A stretch of 64,000 bases of DNA from Juglans regia (Eukaryota > Streptophyta > Magnoliopsida > Fagales > Juglandaceae), in contig NC_049908.1 of NCBI RefSeq assembly GCF_001411555.2, forward strand, positions 28,930,724 to 28,994,723. The letters run 5' to 3'. The translations under genes and the position numbers were made by a program. The notes beneath the pieces are model-generated. The model had not been told where the DNA came from and did no database searches. It saw nothing but the letters and a program-made list of their open reading frames with translations. Positions 34,430 to 46,828 of the stretch are shown here, in pieces (positions within the stretch are counted from its first letter, which is position 1; each line of letters opens with the position of its first letter).

Positions 34430-35615
34430 TTTTGATACCACTTGTTGCCCAGAAAACTAACACAAGATGTGGGTGAATTGAGTTGTATTTAAAAATCTCA
34501 ATTATAAATTAAATACCCAATATAAAATATGAACAAAATACGAAGCAGCAGTAAATATAAAGAGTAAGGGTAAGAAGAAGCAAACTCAGTATTTTAACGA
34601 GGTTCAGGCTTACTGCCTACGTCCTCGCCTCAAGCTACCTATTGAGGATTCCCAAATTCACTATCCAATCTTCTTCAGGTAGAGATAAAAACCTAATACA
34701 CATTTGATCAGTACTGCTACAAAGAATCGATATAGAACACCTTCTACACTTGCAATCACCTTACACGTAGTGATTCAACGTCTATTCCCTGTATAGAACA
34801 ACTTCTACACACACAAGGATTATACACTCCCTTTTACAGATACAAGAGCTGATAGTAGGTAAGTTATCAGAAAATACTCATCAATGAGTGGAATAAGAAC
34901 AATATAGCGCAAAACTATATATCTATCAAAATGAACAAGGTTAAGGCTCAATGCTTTGAGAAGAGAGATTGAAAGTTTTGAATGTATGTTGTAAAATTTG
35001 CAATTGATGTGTATATGCTCTTGTTGTTGTGTTCTTGATTTGAAGATCTCAAATGAGTTATTTATAGGCGTATGAGATTTCATTTTCAAATTTAAAAAGA
35101 TTCACATGTCAAATACAACATCATTCACTTTTCAAAATTTTCAAATCAAAGTTTTAATTTTCACAATTATCAATGACAACATCATTCACTTTTCAGAATT
35201 TTCAAATCAAAGTTTTATTTTTTCGTAATTGTCAAAGACAACATTATTTACTTTTCAAAATTCAAACTTTTAATCATGTCATACATATATGAAATATGAC
35301 AATAAATCATCTTTCAAAAATTTAAATTTTAAACTTTTAATTTTTAAATATGTCATTCATATGTGGAAAATGCAATTTGATGCTTTTTGATAAAAAATTA
35401 ATTTTGAGCCTTAATCTAATTTTGAATTTTATCAATAGATGCACATAATTATTCTAAGAGCTTCATTTGCAAGCTTGTGCCATTTTTTGCTCATGCTTGG
35501 GTTATTGATGTGGTTGGCTTCATTGTGTAGACAACTTAAACTTGAATTAATTTGTTATCATCAAAATTCATATGTAGATATGTAATTATATGAGCTTGAA
35601 ACTTTGGGTTCAACA
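34430..35615 (-). repeat. Copia LTR and primer-binding site, copy 1
   Basis: Read on the minus strand, an LTR of about 1173 bp begins TGTTGAACCC (35615) and ends GGGCAACA (34443). After a 2-nt gap comes a primer-binding-like TGGTATCAAAA (34440-34430). A second TGGTATCAAAGC is at 34250-34239, nearer the gag start. The LTR contains the common plant LTR phrase around AACGAGGTTCAGG (34598). Confidence 0.75.
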
Positions 35616-35724
35616 ATTATGTTTTCATTATTATTTACAAAATATCTAATATCACTTTACTATCCAAACGCAATCTAAGAACAAAAGGCTAGAGAAATAG
35701 AACCCTCGTCCCCGAGCTACCGAA
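35616..35724. repeat. Flank plus truncated block T (copy 2)
   Basis: Sequence identical in layout to 41950-42060: LTR flank, then AAGGCTAGAGAAATAGAACC and the next 25 nt of block T. It then stops and joins RLK sequence at 35724-35727 with three to four bases of shared sequence. Confidence 0.8.
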
Positions 35725-37324
35725 ACAATAGTTTGACAGGAGAAGCTCCAAATACTATAAGGTTCAATAGAAGCTTGTTCATGGGGAATTTGGGGTTGTG
35801 TGGTGGCTTTGATCTACTTGGTCTTCCTCACTGTGAAGCTCAAAAGCAAAAGGAAAAGAGAAAAAAAAAGTTCTACTATGTCTTAGCAATTACATTGAGC
35901 TGTACCTTATTATTTTTTGTGTTGGTTGCTGTCTTTGTTTATCGTTTCTTCTTCAAGAAAGAAACTGTAAATCTATCACATTCAAAACGAATGTCTTCTC
36001 GAATAAACTTTGGAAACCGAACTTTTACTCAAAGGGAACTCGAAATTGCAACAGCTGAGTTCGATGAGGCAAACTTACTCGGAAGGGGAAGCTATGGATC
36101 AGTTTATAAAGCAATCATTGATGATGGAAATTCTGTTGTGGCGGTAAAGGTTTTGCATGGAGAGTCTATTCAGAGTTTGAGAAACTATAAAAGAGAATGT
36201 CAGATATTATCTGGAATCAAGCACCGCAATCTGGTTAGAATGATTGGATTCGCGTGGAGTTTACAGTTCAAGGCTATAGTTCTGGCGTATGTGGGCAATG
36301 GGAGCTTGGAACAGCATCTCTATCCGAATGGATCAGAGATAGGCAACTGTAACTTGAAATTGAGAGACAGGCTGGGAATAGCTATAGATGTTGCCCATGG
36401 ATTGGAATATATACACGAGTATTGTTCGGACCAAGTCATACATTGTGATCTGAAGCCACAAAATGTTCTTCTGGACACTGATATGGTCGCTCATGTTGCA
36501 GATTTTGGGGTTGGAAAGCTCATTTTAGCTGACAAACTAAGAGAACATGTTAGCACAACAGATTTCCTACGAGGATCAATTGGTTATATACCCCCAGGTG
36601 TGCATGTGATGAGCTATGATGATGTCGTTTCTTTATATGCCTCATCTATAGTAAATGATTTCGATTATTTTCTTTCTACTCAAGAAAGCTTTTCATCTCA
36701 TAATTCTTCCCAACATATTTTCATTTCTAAGTAGAAATAAGTCAATTTTCAAAGTAATGTTACTTCAGAATTTGTTTAGATTTCTCAAGCAGATTACTGT
36801 AAAAAAAGGGTCCATTACGACAAGATATATGTGAACAAGAATCCTAAACAACATATCTTTTCTAAGAAGAAAATATCTGTCAAGGCCCCAAAATTGTTTA
36901 CACAGTAACTTATGAACTAAATTGTGAAACACTTTCCACTAACGATTCCAGTTGCTTCGAAACAGAATATGGACAGGGAATTGAAGTTTCCACTTGAGGA
37001 GACGTATATAGTTTTGGTATCATGCTGCTAGAGATGATGACTCGAAAGAAGCCCACAAGCGAATTGTTTTCAGATGGGGTTGATCTCAGGAATTGGGTGG
37101 ATTCTGCATTTCCAGATCATATTATGGATGTTCTGGACACGTCATTAAAGCAGGATGCAAATTCAGGGGATTCAAGCTGTGCTTTACAAAGGTTTGAGCA
37201 ATGCTGTGTGGAAATGCTTGACTCAGGGTTGATTTGCACACATGAGAATCCACAAAAACGACCACTCATGTCTTCGGTGGCACAAAGGCTGGAGAATATT
37301 CGGAAGGAACAAGGATATTGTTAG
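35725..37324 (+). pseudogene. LRR receptor-like kinase, unit 2, truncated
   Basis: Homology to unit 4 begins in the last LRR (NSLTGEAPNTIRF) and continues through the membrane helix and kinase core to the exon end at 36597. The second exon is 36966-37324. The signal peptide and about 22 LRRs are missing. The second exon also has TGA at 36995-36997, where the other copies have AGA (Arg in EVSTRGD). Two defects therefore rule out a receptor. A kinase-only product is unlikely because the promoter region was also lost. Confidence 0.9.
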
Positions 37325-38390
37325 GGGATTGTAAAACACTCATATTATTGTTGATTTTTCTTTCAAATAACGCGTGGACGTATGTTCTGTGGCAAACCAT
37401 GTAAATCTTTGTATCTTTATCTCTATTTACATTTCCTATATTTATTTTCTATTCACTGCTATGGATGTATGTACTTGCACCCTACCACCGTTTTGGACCA
37501 CCATCATGGACTTTAGACCACAACCTTAAGACCTGGACCACCTCAGAGGGTCGGGAATGATTGTTTCTATTGTTTCGGGTTATTGTGTAATTTTTGACAT
37601 TAACAGTTGGTGTTTTCTGTGGGATCGACTTATTCTCTACACTGGAAGCTAGAGAATAATGATTTTCTAGCTTACAAAACCGTCTTCGAAGGAGCAGAAA
37701 GATTTTCCCTCATATAAGTATTCTCAAGTTTTCACCTCCTATTTTTATTTTATTAGTAACATTGTTACAAAAATTGGGCGAGTGCACCTTTCCTCGCCCA
37801 TGCGGTTAAGAGCACTACACACTATACCTTTTCTAGCCCATGCAGTTAAGAGCACTACACACTAAGTGCATAGTGCATAAAACACTTCAACTGCTAGCTT
37901 TTCATGCCCGGGAAGAAAGTTTTTAGGCCAGGCAAGATTGAGCTTGTTGTGCATTAATTGCACAGTACTGTGGTATGCATATTGCATGTGCACTGTGCGT
38001 AGAATGCATGCCCCCATTGTGCATGGCATGCATAATGCCAGCCATGAGCCCACTGTTGTTGCTAGCGGCCACCACGTGGATCGTCGACACCTTTTGCCAT
38101 CGTTGTAGTGGTCCCCAACCACTACGACCGAGTATGAAGTGGTCCACAACCACGCTTGCTGTGCACATAATGTGCACCCAAGAACTCACATCGGCTAGCC
38201 ATGAGCCTGATGTTGCTACCTGCAGTCGTGGCGCCCGTGAGCTAGCGGGGCAACCACCGGCTACCACCAAGACTGCTAGTGATTTTTGTTGATGGCGTGG
38301 TGTTCCTTGGCCCTAGTCCATTCCTCGACCATTGCTCGGCCACCCATTGGTCGACCTTGCATGCGAGCAACCATCTTGTCATGCACACTA
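37325..38390. repeat. Block L, copy 2
   Basis: Same offset from the RLK stop as in the other units; LTR-end motif at about 37374, leader junction at about 37605-37628, TGCA-rich zone 37960-38050. A local duplication of GAGCACTACACACTA occurs at 37809 and 37850. It ends abruptly where the hAT-like element begins. Confidence 0.65.
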
Positions 38391-39145
38391 AGGGTGTTAA
38401 ATTGTGTTAATGGGTCGTGTTCGTGTCATGTCAAAGTATGTGCATTACACTTAATTGGTCAACACGAACACTACCCGTTAAGGATTTCGTGTCAAAATTT
38501 CAAACCCGAACACAACACGATAAGATAACGGGTTGACATGACACGACCTGTTAATGAATAAGAAATAAATTGACATGACGCGACGAGACACGACACGACC
38601 TGTTCCATTTCAACCCGTTTACGTTAATAGGTTGAATAGACACGATACGACACGACACGACCCGTTTGACTCAATTGATTTTATATAAATATTTAAATAT
38701 AAATAATATCTATAAAAAATAAAAAACAAACTACAAGTCTAAAATTATAATCCAAACATATATGATCCACACAATTTGTAATAATATTCATTATTAAAAC
38801 TACATCCCAAATATAAGAAATAAAACATACAATGTAAATATATTAATGTTACAATCCCAAATATAATAAAAAATTAAAAATACAGATCTAAACAAATTTA
38901 GAACTTAAAGAAGGAAGTTGAGCGTCCTCTTTGCCTTTTAGGTCTAAAGGTATAAAGGTAAATTTAATTTTCTTAATGGGTCATAACGAGTTATAACGAG
39001 TTTACCTGTTAATGACCCGTTAAGCAATCATGTCTTAACGGGTCAACCCGTTTTGATCCGAACCCGTTAAGGCTAAACCCTAACCCGCTTTTATCGTGTC
39101 GTGTTCGTATTGGGTTAACGGGTCATGTCACATGTTGCCACCCCT
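38391..39145. mobile_element. hAT-like non-autonomous element
   Basis: A 755-bp element beginning AGGGTGTTAAATTG and ending in the inverse of AGGGGTGGCAACA. Near both ends are many GACACGAC and AACCCGTT motifs in both orientations, typical of plant hAT-derived short elements. The centre is AT-rich and non-coding. No 8-bp target duplication was found: the left flank is block L and the right flank is Copia gag, so it lies at a rearrangement junction. Confidence 0.6.
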
Positions 39146-39146
39146 A

Positions 39147-40534
39147 TGACCCATATTAGAAGAAACAAGATTTTTAGGTACCCATATGGCCCTAATAGTC
39201 TTTGTATGTTTTCTTCTAATAGGACAAGCATAATAATTATGACCATTTCTATTACAAAAATTACAAATAGCATGTGACATATACGAAGAACTTGAGTAAT
39301 TGTAATAGTATATTTCTTTAAAAAATTTTCTTTTATCAAAAGAATTTTGAATACTCGACTTTGATTTAGAAGGATTATTAAAGAAGTTTTTACAGGATTT
39401 GTATTTTTGTTACACATCTTTGACTACCAAGAAGTTTTTCAAAGTTTCTTTTCCCATTTGTAAATTTTTCAACAATCTTTTCTAAATCAGTCACTTTCTT
39501 TTTCAACGCTTGATTTTCATCTTTCGAAATGATGTTTTCTTTTCTTAAAATATCAATTTCATTTGTCAAAGAATAATTTTTCTTTTTCAAAATAGTATAT
39601 TTGATACTTAATTTCTCAAGTTCCTCCTCATATACCTCTTCTAAGATTTCTTGCAATTCCTCATATGAAAGATTTTTAATATTGTCAAGATTTGTTACTA
39701 CAATGTCGTCTTTAGCCACAAGACAAATATTTGCAAATTCTCCATTGCTTGCTTTGCTGTGTGAGTTGCTTGAATCATCATCCCATGTAGCTTTCACTTT
39801 GTCATCACTTTTCTCATCTTTATCGCTTTTACTTTCATGAGGAACAACTTTAAATGTCAAGTTCTTCTTTGACTTTCCTTCTTCTTCTCCTCTTTTTAAT
39901 GTGTACTGTTGGGTGGAAAGTGACTCGATGAGTTCATTTACTACGAGTTTCTTGAGATCTCTAGCTTCAAGACTCGCTGTCACTTTTGATTCCCAATGTT
40001 TTGATAGAGAGTTGAGAATTTTTCTTATTATCTACACATTGGAATATACTTTGCCAAGAGCTGTCAAGCTATTTATGATGTTAGTAAAACGAATGTACAT
40101 AGTTGAAATAGATTCATCATCATTCATTTTAAACATTTCATATTTATGAGTTAAAATATGAATTTTTTATTCATGTTCCTTCATAAGTAACTTCCAAATT
40201 ATCCCAATTTTTTTTGTTGTTGTCTTGCAAGTCATTATTCTATTAAACTCATTCCCGTCGAGAGCACTATATAAGAGATTTATAGCCGTTGAGTTCAATG
40301 TTGTAATTCTATCGTTTTCACGATCGAACTCTTCTTCTTCCTTTTTGACCTTTACTCCGTCAACAACTTTTGTTGGAATATAAGATCCATTTATAATGCA
40401 TCTCCAAATTTCTTGACATTGAGATTGAAGGAAAATTCTCATTCCAGCTTTCCAGAATGTGTAATTATCTTTGCAAAATAGTGGAAGCCAACTGCTAGAT
40501 TGGCCTTACCAAATGTAACTGTAACGTTAGTCAT
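39147..40534 (-). pseudogene. Copia gag relic, copy 2
   Basis: Near-identical to copy 1 but without the chimeric insert: the region after EESK-type charged sequence is continuous (a long open frame covers 39390-39983). Start near 40534, frameshift near 40470, stop after KEHE near 40170, zinc knuckle near 39270-39230. Truncated before pol. Confidence 0.8.
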
Positions 40535-40770
40535 AAGATCTTAACTTAAAAGATAGTTAATCTTATAAAAAGAGCCATCGCTTTGATACCACTTGTAACT
40601 AATTATAGGCAACACCTATGTCACCTAACAATTGTACCTTCCAGACTAGTCGGCCATCGTTTCCACTGGTGCACTGTCACCCATGGTCGGAGAGTCTTGC
40701 TTTGGTGAAACAGTCACAAACAAGAGTTCCCATGAGTGATATGTATGTATGAACAGCACAGGTTAACTAG

Positions 40771-41949
40771 CTTTGATACCACTTGTTGCCCAGATAACTA
40801 ACACAAGATGTGGGTGAATTGAGTTGTATTTAAAAATCTCAATTATAAATTAAATACCCAATATAAAATATGAACAAAATACGAAGTAGCAGTAAATATA
40901 AAGAGTAAGGGTAAGAAGAAGCAAATTCAGTATTTTAACGAGGTTCAGGCTCACTGCCTACGTCCTCACCTCAAGCTACCCATTGAGAATTCTCAAATTC
41001 ACTATCCAATCTTCTTCAGGTGGAGATAAAAACCTAATACACATTTGAGCAGTACTGTTACAAAGAATCCATATAGAACACCATCTACACTTGCAATCAC
41101 CTTACACGTGGTGACTCAACGTCTATTCCCTGTATAGAATACCTTCTACACACACAAGGATTATACACTCCCTTTTATAGATACAAGAGCTGATAGTGGA
41201 TAGGTTATCAGAAAATACTCATCAATGAGTGAAATAAGAACAATATAGCGCAAAACTATATATCTCTCAAAATGAACAAGGTTAAGGCTCAATGCTTTGA
41301 GAAGAGAGATTGAAAGTTTTGAATGTATGTTGTAAAATTTGCAATTGATGTGTATATGCTCTTGTTGTTGTATTCTTGATTTGAAGATCTCAAATGAGTT
41401 ATTTATAGGCGTATGGGATTTCATATTCAAATTTAAAAAGATTCACATGTCAAATACAACATCATTCACTTTTCAAAATTTTCAAATCAAAGTTTTAATT
41501 TTAACAATTATCAATGACAACATCATTCACTTTTCAAAATTTTCAAATCAAAGTTTTAATTTTTCGTAATTGTCAAAGACAACATTATTTACTTTTCAAA
41601 ATTCAAACTTTTAATCATGTCATACATATATGAAATATGACAATCAATCATCTTTCAAAAATTTAAATTTTTAATTTTTAAATATGTCATGCACATGTGG
41701 AAAATGCAATTTGATACTTTTTTATAAAAAATTAATTTTGAGCCTTAATCTAATTTTGAATTTTATCAATAGATGCACAAAATTATTCTAAGAGCTTCAT
41801 TTGCAAGCTTGTGCCATTTTTTGCTCATGCTTGGGTTATTGATGTGATTGGCTTCATTGTGTAGACAACTTAAACTTGAATTAATTTGTTATCATCAAAA
41901 TCCATATGTAGATATGTAATTATATGAACTTGAAACTTTGGGTTCAACA
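40771..41949 (-). repeat. Copia LTR and primer-binding site, copy 2
   Basis: LTR 40784-41949 (about 1166 bp) with the same TGTTG...CAACA ends as copy 1, and the primer-binding-like site at 40771-40782. Differs from copy 1 by scattered substitutions and a few small indels. Confidence 0.75.
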
Positions 41950-42011
41950 ATTATGTTTTCATTATTATTTACAAAATATCTAATATCACTTCACTATCCA
42001 AACGCAATCCA

Positions 42012-42665
42012 AGAACAAAAGGCTAGAGAAATAGAACCCTCGTCCCCGAGCTACCGGAACAAAACACTCCGTCCAAACAAATAGACTCCTCTAGCCATTG
42101 TTGCTGGTGAACTTGCCATCACTCTGAGATTGGCTTAATGCAGCGAAAAAAGTGTTCGTAGTTTACTTTTCAGGTGTTATTGTTTCGGTACTCTCTTATT
42201 CCATCTGTCGAATACCCCATCGCACTCCAACATCAGCTTTCTTGTCTGAGTTTTGCTCTCAAGCTTCAGCCTCCTGATCTTATACTTGATTATTTTTGGG
42301 TTCTCCAATTTACAAAGTCAATGCCTCTCGGCCTCAAAAAAGAGATTGGGCTCTCTCATGTCAAACTTTGAAATTGGAGCTTTGCTAATGGTCCCAATGT
42401 GTTTGATGGCTCAACCTTTGAAGCTTGATGTTAAATCTATAAGCTTGCGGAAATTTTCAAGGGTGGCTTGTAATCTAGATCTGGATTTTATTGGGTTTCC
42501 ACCAGCTGCCTTTTTCATGTTGAGAGGCATATAATTTGGAGATTACGGTGGTGTTATGTTTTGCTCATGATTTCGGTAGCCCAGGGACGAAAGCAACCCT
42601 TTCTCTAGCTTTTTGTTTTTTACTTTTAATCACTTAACCTGCCACATGTCACGACCATATCAAGG
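42012..42665. repeat. Block T, copy 3 (start of array unit 3)
   Basis: Aligned with 24230-24915 over its whole length, with small deletions. The last shared phrase is CCTGCCACATGTCACGACC. Confidence 0.75.
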
Positions 42666-43879
42666 ATTGAGCATTAGTATTTGCTTCATTAAAAGTTTAG
42701 CCAAATGTAAAATTTGATGAATTTTATTAAAATAGGACTGTATTAGATTAGTCAAATGGATAAATGTGAAATTTTGAGCTACAGTAAATATATAGGTTTC
42801 TTTAAATTTGAAGGTCTACTATTCATTCATTAAATCTATTTTTTATTCACTTTTAATCTCTAAAAATTTTTTTTATTCACGTTTAATCTCCAACCGTCTT
42901 GTAATAATAATGTAAGAATCAAATTAAATTATTAATCAACATATGATTAATATAATTGTAAAATATGAAAAAAAATAAAAATATTTTTATTAAAAAAATA
43001 ATATTATATTATTATTTTAATGAATTCAATGGCTAATTCAATGTGAAGTTATGGCTAAGAAAGTTTTAGATTTATAGAAATCATGTACTTTTCATCAAAT
43101 TTTATAGATAACTTTAATAAAACCAATACCAATATTTTAAAAAGAGGAGAAAGAATGTGGCAAAAACTTGCTTCTTCTTTTTTTTTTTTCTTTTTAAAAT
43201 TTTTTTTTTATATCTATTTTTTTAAATTTAATAATTATTTAACTCAAATTATCTTATTATTATTCAAATAAAATTCTATATCATCTATTCCTTCAAATAT
43301 TCCCCAAACTTTGATGCCCCGCACACGTTCGAGTTCAAAGGTAGACTGTGATGGCCCTTCCCAGTTCCCTATGCTATTAATCTATTTTAAAAAAAAGTGG
43401 GACGGCATACTCTTACGTTGGGTATACTGTCCAATGATTTTTTTTTTTTTTATTCTTTTCACTTTTTTAATATATATAAATATTTTAAAAAAATAAAAAA
43501 ATATATCAATATATTTAAAATTATTTTTTTAATTCTTAAATAAAAAAAAAAAAATTTTGACCAGCAGTTAAATGGAACGGTCAAAATGAGAGGCAAAATA
43601 ATTTTATTCTTTAAAACAAGTTTATTTGAATTTTGAGGTCGACCTCACACACTGTTAGGGCAGGCATTGGAATGGATAACGATTTATTATTTGTTATTTA
43701 ATTATTTAATTATTAAAAAAATGATTATTAAAAAAATTATATATATATTTTTAATAATTAAAAATGTTAAGAAATTATTTGAAATTAAAAATAAAAAAAT
43801 AAAAATTCAAGTGTAAAAAATTGATATAAACTTAGTAAAACCTGTAATAATCTTGAATTCTGAACTGCTTCTCCAAGTC
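42666..43879. other. AT-rich upstream region of unit 3
   Basis: No gene. The part from 43157 onward parallels unit 1 (24960 onward), including TTAACTCAAATTATCTTATT and, later, TTGAATTTTGAGGTCGACC at about 43628. Confidence 0.4.
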
Positions 43880-44265
43880 TGGCCTAGTTTGTTTTAAAAA
43901 ATATTTTATTTTATTTTATTTAATTCTGTTTAAATGTTGAGTTAAAATAATAAATTATTATTTTTTAATATTATTTTTATTTTAACATTTAAAAAAATTA
44001 AATTATTTATTATATTTTATATTAAAATATAAAAAAATTATAATGATGAGTTGAGATATATTTAAATTCTAAATATATAATTATTATAACTTTTTAAATT
44101 TTTATTATAAAATAAAATAAACAATTCAATTTTTTTAAATTTTAAAATAAAAATAATATTAAAAAATATATTTTAATAATATTTTATTTAAAATTTTAAT
44201 TTTAATCTCAATTTATTTTATTTTATTAATCTTATTTTATCTCATTTATAACAACAAACGGATCT
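43880..44265. repeat. Two head-to-head MITE copies forming a long palindrome
   Basis: 43880-44060 reads as a forward copy of the MITE family at 22901, and 44065-44265 as a reverse copy. The two halves could fold into a hairpin of nearly 400 nt. Confidence 0.5.
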
Positions 44266-46316
44266 GAAATCATTAAAACCAGATCTACCTCTGCGAGTCT
44301 GAACTGCCAGAAGGGAAAGAAGACCAGTTGATTTCAGCAAACTTGGCCAGTCATCAGATCACATTAAATCCCATTAAATGCACTTTTTAGCAGCCTTCAA
44401 TGCATTTGGTTAAAAAAATAAAAAGAAAAAGAAAATATTACTCTTACAATTAATTTTTACCGTTATGAATTTTTTATTTTTATTTTTTTAACTTAATAAT
44501 TAAGCAAAGATTTTTTAATAATATTATAATTTTTTTATTTTTTTAAATATATTTAAATGTATTAAAAATATATATATAAAATTATAAAAAAAAAAACACA
44601 TTTCAAAACCACCAATAGAGTCCAACGAGAGCTTCCACGGTGGAAGTAGCACCGCTCAAAAGGAAAAAGTCGATACAAATGTTATATCGCATTTAATACA
44701 TTGAAAAGCTAAATATATGACTGTGAGTGGAAGAATTTTCAGAAGATGATAATTATACTTAAAGGTTATGAAAGGTTTGTTTTATAACGAATAAAATCTC
44801 AAATATTTTGTGATAAAATGTTCTTTTTTAAGATAAAAACTTCAGTTTTTATTCAACCAAACAGAAGATAATAAAAACCATAAGGATCGCAGTTTAATAT
44901 TATTCACAATCAAATAAATACAAATATTACACGATTTGTACGGATCTACTAATATATCACAATATATCACAATACAAGCAGAAACTTAACAAGAATCATA
45001 AGCAGTGAGCAAGAATAAGAGAAATAAGAAAGAACACACCGATATACGTGGTTCAATCTTAATGGTCTACATTCACAGTAGGAATGATCTCAGAAAAGCT
45101 ACAGAGATCTTTATTGATGAACAATACTTCACAGAGAAGCCTCAGTACATTAGAGTTATAATGCCCTCACTGAAAATCCAAGAAATCGCACAGATTTCTT
45201 TTCCAAATAAGCAAACCCTAACAAACCCTAGAATCGCCCCTTCTCACTGCTCTCTCTCTCAAACCAGCCGTAAACAAAAATGAAATCACTCTGCTGGGGA
45301 GGGTTACATCGCATAAGATGTATATATAACATGCAATAGATACAGCCACGTGTAGAGATCCAACGGACTAGACTAAGACCCTTCAGAATGAAGTCACGAG
45401 CTCCTCTCATGTGCATCAAGTAAATCTGCCTTATTAGCTTCAACGATAGAGATCATGCCAACACATCACATTAGTTAATCACATAATAGAGAACATATTA
45501 GAAAAATAGATAAGACATTAAATACAGTGTATTGACATACATTACACTTGACATTGATATTTTTTTCAAATAAATTTCTCTATTCACATGAAAGTGAGTT
45601 GCAGTAAAAGTACTCATTATTAAACAAGAGATAGAAGGTATTCTGTTTAAGTTGTAACGGAGCAAGCGTTCAGCAAGCGCACATTCCAGTTTAATAAAAT
45701 GGCTACGTATCTTTTCCTTTTTCTGTTAGAACTTCTCTATTTTTTGTTTTTCCACCCTTTCCTTCTGATAAGAAATTAAATGGAAATAAATCTCTCAGCT
45801 AAAAACGATCAGAGTTTCTACATACGTCACATCTGATGGCATTTTACATTTATCAAAATGTTATATGACTGGAAGTATGATTCATGGAAGTCATAATTGA
45901 AATTTGAAACACAAAAGCCTTAAATTCCAGGAAGAACACAAAAGTCTGGGTTTCGCATTTAATACATGTACCAACTACCAAGCATTCACATTGAAGTCAC
46001 ATCCCGCATCTAGTTTTAGCCTTCTAATTTTGATCCTCCATGGCCACATACAGCCCGCCATTGGCCATAGCTCAATTTGCGATGTTCCCAACACCATTTT
46101 CACCATCTCATGGCTACACAAAAGTCTGGGTTTCGCATTTAATACATGTACCAACTACCAAGCATTCACATTGAAGTCAAAATTAAAGCTCTCCCTCTTT
46201 TTTTGTTTCAATCTCGAAATTCGGATAAGAATTTGATAATTTTTTCTCAAGTTAAGTATCTTAAAGAGAAGCCTCCACAAACACAAGAACATTAGCCAAC
46301 AAGAGAGATAAAGAGT
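44266..46316 (+). promoter_or_regulatory. Upstream region of RLK unit 3 with LTR-like insertion
   Basis: Alignment with unit 4 shows an insertion of about 800 bp (roughly 44751-45547) between ATACTT and GACATTGAT, which are contiguous at about 57841-57855. The insert has a reverse plant LTR phrase (ATACGTGGTTCAATCTTAATG at about 45042) and is probably a solo LTR. Further on, a 60-bp segment (AAAGTCTGGGTTTCGC...) appears twice, at about 45938 and 46118. Between the copies lies a 130-bp segment also present at about 51733. The last 45 nt before the start codon match units 1 and 4. Confidence 0.5.
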
Positions 46317-46828
46317 ATGGAGTGCAATCAGATGATCTATATCACCACAGCAAAGATTTTGTTGTTTATCTTATTCGTCTCTCGTGTTCTTCCATCAGCA
46401 TCAGCATCAGCATCTGTCTGTGAAGATCTAACCGATTGCCTAGCTCTTCTGAAGTTCAAAGAAGCCATAACAAGTGATCCCAAGAGTTATCTCCAAGTAG
46501 ATGAGACGTATATAGTTTTGGTATCATGCTGCTAGAGATGATGACTCGAAAGAAGCTCACAAGCGAATTATTTTCAGATGGGGCTGATCTAAGGAATTGG
46601 GTGGATTCTGCATTTCCAGATCATATTATGGATGTTCTGGACAACTCATTAAAGCAGGAGGCAAATTTAGGGGATTCAAGCTGTGCTTTACAAAGGTTTG
46701 AGCAATGCTGCATGGAAATGCTTGACTCAGGGTTGATGTGCACACAGGAGAATCTACAAAAACGACCACTCATGTCTTTGGTGGCACAAAGGCTGGAGAA
46801 TATTCGGAAGGAACAAGGATATTGTTAG
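46317..46828 (+). pseudogene. LRR receptor-like kinase, unit 3, internal deletion remnant
   Basis: The first 60 codons (signal peptide and start of the LRR cap, to KSYLQ) match the other units. At 46497/46498 the sequence jumps straight into the final kinase exon (TAGATGAGACGTATATAG). About 3 kb is gone, including all LRRs, the membrane helix, the intron and most of the kinase. The join is out of frame and stops after 12 codons. The remaining kinase tail is otherwise well preserved to the stop at 46828. The signal peptide region has the longest Ser-Ala repeat of the family. Confidence 0.92.

Noticed and set aside
45005..45283. Coding gene in the unit-3 upstream region
   Set aside because: The frame lies inside the LTR-like insertion missing from unit 4 and reads through an LTR phrase; not a gene.
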